From NCBI GenBank assembly GCA_021323335.1, contig JAJTCN010000036.1, positions 1-64,000 of the forward strand: a stretch of 64,000 nt of DNA, given 5' to 3'. A program made the translations under genes and the position numbers. Position 1 is the stretch's first letter; every line of letters begins with the position of its first letter. The stretch comes from Ramlibacter sp. GTDB lineage: Bacteria; Pseudomonadota; Gammaproteobacteria; Burkholderiales; Burkholderiaceae_C. The notes under the pieces are model-generated. The model ran no database searches. It was given only the letters and a program-made list of their open reading frames with translations, and was not told the DNA's origin. Shown here piece by piece: positions 59,081 to 64,000 of this stretch.

Positions 59081-59100
59081 GGGTGGTGCGCGGCGGATGC

Positions 59101-59946
59101 TCAGGAAGTCCACAGGTCGCGCGGGAAGGACTGCAACAGGCCCTCCTGGAGCGCGTCGAACGCGGGAAGGGGCTGCCCTCCCAGGGCGAGCGCCTCTTCC
59201 ACTGTTTGAGCCACATCGTAGCTGCCGCGCCCCGTGCCGGCGTAGTAGTCGTCGTACTTGAAGCGATCACGGTCCATGGCACTGGCCAGCAGGATGGCCG
59301 GCACGCCATACGCTTCGGCCAGGATGATGCCGTGCAGCGAGCCGCTGATGACGAGATCGGCCGCGGCGATGGCATCGACGAACCCGGCCCAATCCGACGT
59401 CAGCGTCGACACCGTGCTGGCGGGATGGGCGGCCAGCAGTTCCTTCTCGCGCATGAAATGCGGGACGACCAGGAACGGGCGGGCCTTGGCGGGTTGCGGC
59501 CGGTAGAAGCGCGGCAGCAGGATCGCCGGATCGCCGTAGGTGGCCGGACACGCATGTCCGGCGTGCAGCAGCGCGTCGCGCGTGAGGGGGCCGCGAACCG
59601 CCCGGACGTCCAGGGGAATGCCATGGGGGCTGAGGATCGCGTGGCGCAGGCCGCTGCCCCAAACCGTCGCACCCGGCACCGCCTGCTCCAGGATGGACCC
59701 CACGGCGAACAGCTTGCGCGTCTGCCGTGTCGGCTGCTCGTAGTCGAGTCCCAGCGACTGGGCCAGCCTGCGAACCACGACGAGGGACACCAGGTCCCCC
59801 ACGTTGTCGCCGATGGCCGGCCGCCAGTAGTACAGGTTGACGCGATTGCGCGTCAGGGGCCGATGGAAATCGCCGAACATGAGATGGTCGGACTTCCAGC
59901 GGTAGAAGCGCTGGTCGATCGCCTGGAGCCAGTGTGCGAACCTCAT
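59101..59946 (-). CDS. Polysaccharide pyruvyl transferase family protein
   Basis: A 281-residue enzyme of the family that adds pyruvate ketals from phosphoenolpyruvate to surface sugars. Visible are YYWRPAIGDNVGDLVSLVV near 39-57, the glycine-rich WGSGL, VRGPLTRDALL near 117-127, GDPAILLPRFY, and the SGSLHGIILAEAYGVPAI block near 202-219. Its start overlaps the stop of the GT4 gene (ATGA). Pyruvylation would give the glycan a negative charge. Confidence 0.88.
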   Translation of the reverse strand: MRFAHWLQAIDQRFYRWKSDHLMFGDFHRPLTRNRVNLYYWRPAIGDNVGDLVSLVVVRRLAQSLGLDYEQPTRQTRKLFAVGSILEQAVPGATVWGSGLRHAILSPHGIPLDVRAVRGPLTRDALLHAGHACPATYGDPAILLPRFYRPQPAKARPFLVVPHFMREKELLAAHPASTVSTLTSDWAGFVDAIAAADLVISGSLHGIILAEAYGVPAILLASAMDRDRFKYDDYYAGTGRGSYDVAQTVEEALALGGQPLPAFDALQEGLLQSFPRDLWTS

Positions 59947-61310
59947 GGCATGCAGTGGTCCGGTTGCCGCGGCAGATCAGGCTTTGCGGATGCGCGCATC
60001 CTGGCCAGCTCGCCGCGCGGGACCAGGCAGGTCGCCAGCGTGGCCAGCTGCCGGTCGTTCCAGCGCCTCGCATCTTCGAAAGCCGCGCGGCCCACGGCGC
60101 GGCGCGCCTCGGCGGATCGGGCCAGCCTCACGACCTGCGCCGCGAAGGCGGCAGGATCATGGTCCGGCACCGTCACCACGCCCGCGCGGAAGGATTCCGG
60201 CAGGCCCCGCGCGCCCGTGGCGGTCGACACGGTCGGCACGCCCGCCGCCATGGCCTCCAGCAGCTTGATGTTGATTCCGGTACCCACTTGCAGCGGGTTC
60301 ACCGAAAGCGGCGCCTGCGCGTAGGCCTCGTGCACGTCGTCGATCCAGCCCAGGCGGGTGATGTTGGGGCTGGCGGCCACGTGCGCGCTGATGGAGCCGG
60401 CCACGCGCAAATCGAAGTGGGGGATCTCGCGCACCACGCGCGGCAGCACGTCGCGGACCAGGCCGTCCACGGCGTGGCGGTTCGTGGCATTGTCGGAGGC
60501 CACGAAAAGCGCCTTGCCATCCACGCCGGCGTCGACTGCAACTGGCGGCTGTGGCATCAGGTGGCTGACCACCGCGACCTGCGGACCGCGGCCACTGGCG
60601 TCGGCATCAGCGGCCAGTTGCCGGCGAAAGCGCTGCGCCTCCTCATCCTGGATCGCGAGGACCAGGTCCGCGCGCCGGAATCCGGCGTTCTCGTCGGCCG
60701 CGCGCAGCGAGATCCAGAAATCGCTGATGCCGCGGGCCAGGTAGGGGCGGTGACGGTCGGCGAATGCATCGTGCGTGTCCAGCACGCGCGTGGCGGACGC
60801 GGGAAAGCACGCGAACGCCCAGGAGTTGAAGACGTATTCCACGATCACGGCATCGGCGTCGCGGCCGATCTCCTCCAGTTGCCGCGCCCAGCCGGCGTCG
60901 AAGAGCGCATCCAGCGAAGAGTAGTAGGCCGCCTCGCGTCCCAGCAGCTGCTGCAGCGCATAGTCGCCCCGCACCCCCTGGCGCAGCAGCCAGCGTCCGG
61001 GCGCGTGCTGGGCGATGCGGTCGCCGGCTATCTCCAGTCCGCGCGCCAGCCGGCCCAGGGTCCACTTGCCCGGCCAGTTGCGCTCAGGCGGGCGCTGAGG
61101 AACCGACCGTTCTCCCAGGCGAACATAGCGTCCCGGACCGAGCAGCCTGGAATGCGCCGCATCGTCGACCGGCTCGCGGGTGAGCGGGACCAGCACGAAG
61201 GTGAGCTCGTGCCCCAGTTGCAGCACGGCGCGGGCCAGTTGCTGGATGCGGCTGCAATTGCCGGCCGAGGCCGGAAAGGCCGGATGGCTGCTGACCAGGA
61301 CGACCTTCAC
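59943..61310 (-). CDS. Glycosyltransferase family 4 protein
   Basis: A 455-residue GT-B enzyme. The N-terminus [20 protein letters not shown] is an acceptor-domain start. The C-terminal donor domain holds [25 protein letters not shown] near 333-357 and [21 protein letters not shown] near 359-379, with the family's acidic residue. The start is GTG at 61310 overlapping the upstream stop (GTGA). It sits between the GT2-GT4 fusion and the pyruvyl transferase, all coupled. Confidence 0.9.
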   Translation of the reverse strand: MKVVLVSSHPAFPASAGNCSRIQQLARAVLQLGHELTFVLVPLTREPVDDAAHSRLLGPGRYVRLGERSVPQRPPERNWPGKWTLGRLARGLEIAGDRIAQHAPGRWLLRQGVRGDYALQQLLGREAAYYSSLDALFDAGWARQLEEIGRDADAVIVEYVFNSWAFACFPASATRVLDTHDAFADRHRPYLARGISDFWISLRAADENAGFRRADLVLAIQDEEAQRFRRQLAADADASGRGPQVAVVSHLMPQPPVAVDAGVDGKALFVASDNATNRHAVDGLVRDVLPRVVREIPHFDLRVAGSISAHVAASPNITRLGWIDDVHEAYAQAPLSVNPLQVGTGINIKLLEAMAAGVPTVSTATGARGLPESFRAGVVTVPDHDPAAFAAQVVRLARSAEARRAVGRAAFEDARRWNDRQLATLATCLVPRGELARMRASAKPDLPRQPDHCMP

Positions 61311-63523
61311 GGGACCGCGGCTTGGTGAAGATCCATGCCCATGCGCAGAGCCTGTTCCATGGCGTCCGCCGAGAACCGGCCGGCCATGTACTGCATCTGC
61401 GCGCGCGAAGCCTCGCTCCACCGCGCGTCGTCACGCAACAGCAGGCCGATCTGCCGCCCCAGCCAGTCGGGGTCGGTCGAGACCGGCGCCACTTGCTCGA
61501 GGCCCTCGAGTCCCTGCGCGCCGACTGGCGTCGTCACCAGTGGAAGGCCATGGTGCAGCGCCTCGATGACCTTGCCCTTCATCCCCGCGCCGACGCGCAG
61601 CGGCACGACCGCCACCCGCGCGGTGCGATAGAACTCCATGAGCCTCTCGTCGCTGACGTACCCCGTCACCGTGATGTGCTCGCTGGAGAGTTGCTGGATC
61701 TCTTCGGTGGGATGCGAGCCGACCAGCCACAGGTGGACGTCCTCCCCGGCGGCGGAGCGCACGCGCGGCAGGATCTCGTCGACCAGCCACTTCGCGGCAT
61801 CGATGTTCGGCGGATGCCCGAAGCCGGCGACGAACAGGATGTCCTTGCGGCCCTGCGGCCCCGGTGGCGCCGGCGCGTCGTCGAAGTAGAACAGCGGCAT
61901 GGTGTACGCGTGCACGCCCGGCACGGCGGCAAGCACCGTCGCGGTTTCCGTGGAAGAGGGGTAGTACACGGCATCGACCTGCCGCCAGAGCGCGTGCTCC
62001 ATCGCCCGGAATTTCGCCGCCTCCTGCCTCGCGGTCTCGGAGCCGGTGAGGGCGTGTTCCCGCTGGTGCCGCTCGTGGTGCACGTCGTGGCCGTAGAAGA
62101 GAATGCGCGCCGCGGTCTGCTTGCGCAGCAGCGGGAGGAAGTCGGGGGCGACGGTGGGGCGGCTGAGAAGCACGTAGTCGAGGCGGTCGCCGTTGGCAGC
62201 GAGCCAGCCGGAGAAGTTGCCGCGCACCTCCTCGCCCACGACCACCTCGACCCCCGCCTGCTGCAGCAGGTCGGCGTAGTCGGGGTCGTAGGCCTCGTTA
62301 TGCGGCCAGAACTTCACCACCAGCCCCATCTTCACCAACGTGCGCAGGATGCACCACATGGACCGGGAACCCGCATCCCGGTCCGGCTGCGGGGTGTAGT
62401 GGTCGACCACCAGGATCATCTTGCGGCCAGGGGGCCGGTCGTGGCCACGCAGCACGTCCCAGTAGCGCGGGTAGTGCTCGGTTCGCAGGACCTCGCCCCA
62501 GCGCTCCCGGAACTTGTCGCGATTGACGGCCTGGAAGGCCTTCAACCCGCCCGCTTCATCGGTGCCGTGGGAGATGCCCTCGTGGTGCACGACGACCGAA
62601 CGCGGCTGGTACAGCACGCGCTTGCCGGCCGCGCGGACCCGGAACGCCAGGTCGGTGTCCTCCCAGTAGGCCGGCACGTAGCGTTCGTCGAAGCCGCCGA
62701 GCGCCTGGAACAGCGCGGATGGAATCAGCAGCGAGGCCCCGGAGCAGTAGTCCACGTCGCGCACGTAGTTGAAGACGCTGCGCGTGGGCGAGTCCAGCCC
62801 GCCGAAATTCTCCGCCGAGCCGTCGTCCCAGACCGCGCCGCCGGCTTCCTGCAGCCGGCCATCGGGGTACACCAGCATCGAGCCCACCAGGCCGCAACCG
62901 GGTTCGCGCTCGAACAGCGCCAGCATCGCATCCAGCCAGCCGGCAGTCACTTCCGTGTCGTTGTTGAGGAAGTGGAGGTACTCACCGCGGGCGTGGCCCG
63001 CCGCGGCGTTGCAGGAACGGATGAAGCCGAGGTTCGCCGCGTTCTCCAGGAAGCGCAGGCCCTGCACCTCGCGCAGCCGGGTGATCTGCTGGTCGCCCGA
63101 CGCATCCTCCGCGACGATCACCTCCACCGATGCGGCCGGCAGGCAGGCGTGGATCGAGCGCAGGCACGCGAGGGTGTGCTTCAGCTTCCCGTAGCACGGG
63201 ACGATGATCGACACCAGCGGCCGCGGCACCTCGGGGAAGCGGATGGCCGCGATCACCGCATCGACCTGGGCGTCGTCGATCGGCCGCACCTGGATGTCGA
63301 GCCGCCGCACCCGTCCCTGCCGGCGCCAGACCTCGTAATTCTTGTCGCCCTTGAAGATCCATCCCGTCACCCCGTACAGGAGGTACGCCACGCGGTTCTT
63401 CCACCTGGTGGGCAACGGCGTGAAGACGTAGCAGGCGTGCGCGGTCCGGCGCAGCCACGCGCGGGCGCCGGCGATGCGGCTTTGGCGCGAAGCGCGCAGA
63501 AGCGGCATCATTTGCAAGGCCAT
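61307..63523 (-). CDS. Two-domain glycosyltransferase (GT2 plus GT4)
   Basis: A 738-residue protein with two catalytic domains. The GT2 domain (about 100-340) has [35 protein letters not shown] as the metal site and [16 protein letters not shown]. The GT4-like domain (about 370-730) has [20 protein letters not shown], then [20 protein letters not shown] and HHGLPLVTT. Such fusions add two successive sugars or act in pairs. The start at 63523 has several upstream stops. It is coupled to the GT4 gene. Confidence 0.9.
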   Translation of the reverse strand: MALQMMPLLRASRQSRIAGARAWLRRTAHACYVFTPLPTRWKNRVAYLLYGVTGWIFKGDKNYEVWRRQGRVRRLDIQVRPIDDAQVDAVIAAIRFPEVPRPLVSIIVPCYGKLKHTLACLRSIHACLPAASVEVIVAEDASGDQQITRLREVQGLRFLENAANLGFIRSCNAAAGHARGEYLHFLNNDTEVTAGWLDAMLALFEREPGCGLVGSMLVYPDGRLQEAGGAVWDDGSAENFGGLDSPTRSVFNYVRDVDYCSGASLLIPSALFQALGGFDERYVPAYWEDTDLAFRVRAAGKRVLYQPRSVVVHHEGISHGTDEAGGLKAFQAVNRDKFRERWGEVLRTEHYPRYWDVLRGHDRPPGRKMILVVDHYTPQPDRDAGSRSMWCILRTLVKMGLVVKFWPHNEAYDPDYADLLQQAGVEVVVGEEVRGNFSGWLAANGDRLDYVLLSRPTVAPDFLPLLRKQTAARILFYGHDVHHERHQREHALTGSETARQEAAKFRAMEHALWRQVDAVYYPSSTETATVLAAVPGVHAYTMPLFYFDDAPAPPGPQGRKDILFVAGFGHPPNIDAAKWLVDEILPRVRSAAGEDVHLWLVGSHPTEEIQQLSSEHITVTGYVSDERLMEFYRTARVAVVPLRVGAGMKGKVIEALHHGLPLVTTPVGAQGLEGLEQVAPVSTDPDWLGRQIGLLLRDDARWSEASRAQMQYMAGRFSADAMEQALRMGMDLHQAAVP

Positions 63524-63578
63524 GGCAACGTTCCGCGACGGCAGGAAGCGGCGGTGCGGGCGGCGCGATGCTGCGGAT

Positions 63579-64000
63579 TCACGGCTGCTTCGCGCCGCCG
63601 CGCACCCTTGCGCAATCCAGCTGAAGGCGCCCCGCCAGCAGATCGTCCGACTTGCCCACCAGCACCGGGTTCATGGACCTATAGTATTTGTAGAACACCT
63701 CGCCGCTGTCGTAGACATACGCCTTGACGTCGCCTCTGTGGTAAGTACGCACCGCGCCATTGGACAGCGGCACGTCGTCGCCGTCGCCGCCGGCGGGGAA
63801 GAAACGCGGACAAAGCGCTTCCAGCGCACCGAAGACAGTGGCGTGCCGGTGGCCGGCCGGCAAGTCATCGGATGCGGGGCTGCGAACGAGCTGGCACAGC
63901 CAGAAGCCGGATTGCGCACGCTCCTGCTCAGTCTTCTCGCCCAGCCCGATGCGTGCCAGGCCGCGCGAGGGCAGGAAGCGGCAGGACGGGGGCGTTGCCA
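63579..64000 (-). CDS. Protein of unknown function (5' end outside window)
   Basis: The frame is open from the window edge to a stop at 63579, giving at least 139 residues. Visible text includes [21 protein letters not shown] near the edge and [26 protein letters not shown] in the middle, ending VRGGAKQP. I do not recognise a family. It lies 55 bases upstream of the GT2-GT4 gene on the same strand and probably belongs to the glycan operon. Confidence 0.6.
   Translation of the reverse strand, partial: ATPPSCRFLPSRGLARIGLGEKTEQERAQSGFWLCQLVRSPASDDLPAGHRHATVFGALEALCPRFFPAGGDGDDVPLSNGAVRTYHRGDVKAYVYDSGEVFYKYYRSMNPVLVGKSDDLLAGRLQLDCARVRGGAKQP

Overview
The window is about 64 kb of high-GC (roughly 70 percent), densely coded chromosome. 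Gene content and protein flavour point to a betaproteobacterium of the order Burkholderiales, most likely family Comamonadaceae (Ramlibacter- or Variovorax-like). The evidence is the dprA-smg pair, yajC-secD-secF followed by a DUF1631 gene, divergent yhdP and glnE, a fused indolepyruvate:ferredoxin oxidoreductase, a DUF3717/DUF1289 protein, and a palindromic intergenic repeat of the GTAGGGCGGGTTCGCG type. The genus is inference. I see no rRNA, tRNA, prophage, insertion sequence or CRISPR array.

Layout. 1-6.7 kb (minus): central carbon genes fba (cut by the window edge), pyk and pgk, an AzlC/AzlD exporter pair, fmt, a lipoprotein and def. 6.8-9.8 kb (plus): a LysM protein, dprA and smg. 9.8-16.2 kb (minus): the yajC-secD-secF translocase operon, running into a DUF1631 gene that carries a 320-residue glycine-rich insert and is split into two overlapping frames. 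16.4-20.5 kb: the large iorAB-type oxidoreductase and a divergent Lrp/AsnC regulator. 20.6-21.9 kb: a frameshifted mltA and a 39-residue membrane protein. 21.9-29.5 kb (minus): yhdP, a nitrilase-like amidase and a sensor kinase/response regulator pair, the last three tightly coupled. 29.6-38.1 kb (plus): glnE and a complete three-gene RND efflux operon. 38.2-43.1 kb: rfaE2 with a di-iron ferritin-like protein, a glutathione peroxidase, a frameshifted GST, purB and yaeQ. 43.1-49.8 kb: an RTX protein, two small domain-of-unknown-function genes, a TerC family gene behind a yybP-ykoY manganese riboswitch, a holin-like membrane protein, an M48 protease, a TfpX/TfpZ-like pilin accessory protein, moaC and a small hypothetical protein. 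49.8-64 kb: a surface-glycan locus with a PglL/Wzy-type ligase, two GT9 glycosyltransferases, three SAM methyltransferases, GT2 and GT4 enzymes, a GT2-GT4 fusion, a polysaccharide pyruvyl transferase and an ABC flippase-like half-transporter.

Two themes stand out. First, four conserved genes (the DUF1631 gene, mltA, GST and purB) each appear to have lost a short internal stretch compared with their families. Three of the losses break the reading frame and one is in frame. The pattern suggests either gene decay or, more likely, assembly or read dropout, and should be settled before any of these genes is interpreted. Second, the glycan locus is the best candidate for an incompletely described system. 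It has assembly enzymes, decorating enzymes, a PglK-like flippase and a PglL-like transferase, and a pilin accessory gene lies nearby, so a protein (possibly pilin) glycosylation route is a reasonable hypothesis. Regulatory features include the manganese riboswitch, a bidirectional intrinsic terminator at 40.5 kb preceded by a possible small RNA, several palindromic repeats, and two places where divergent genes appear to start on the same CATG.
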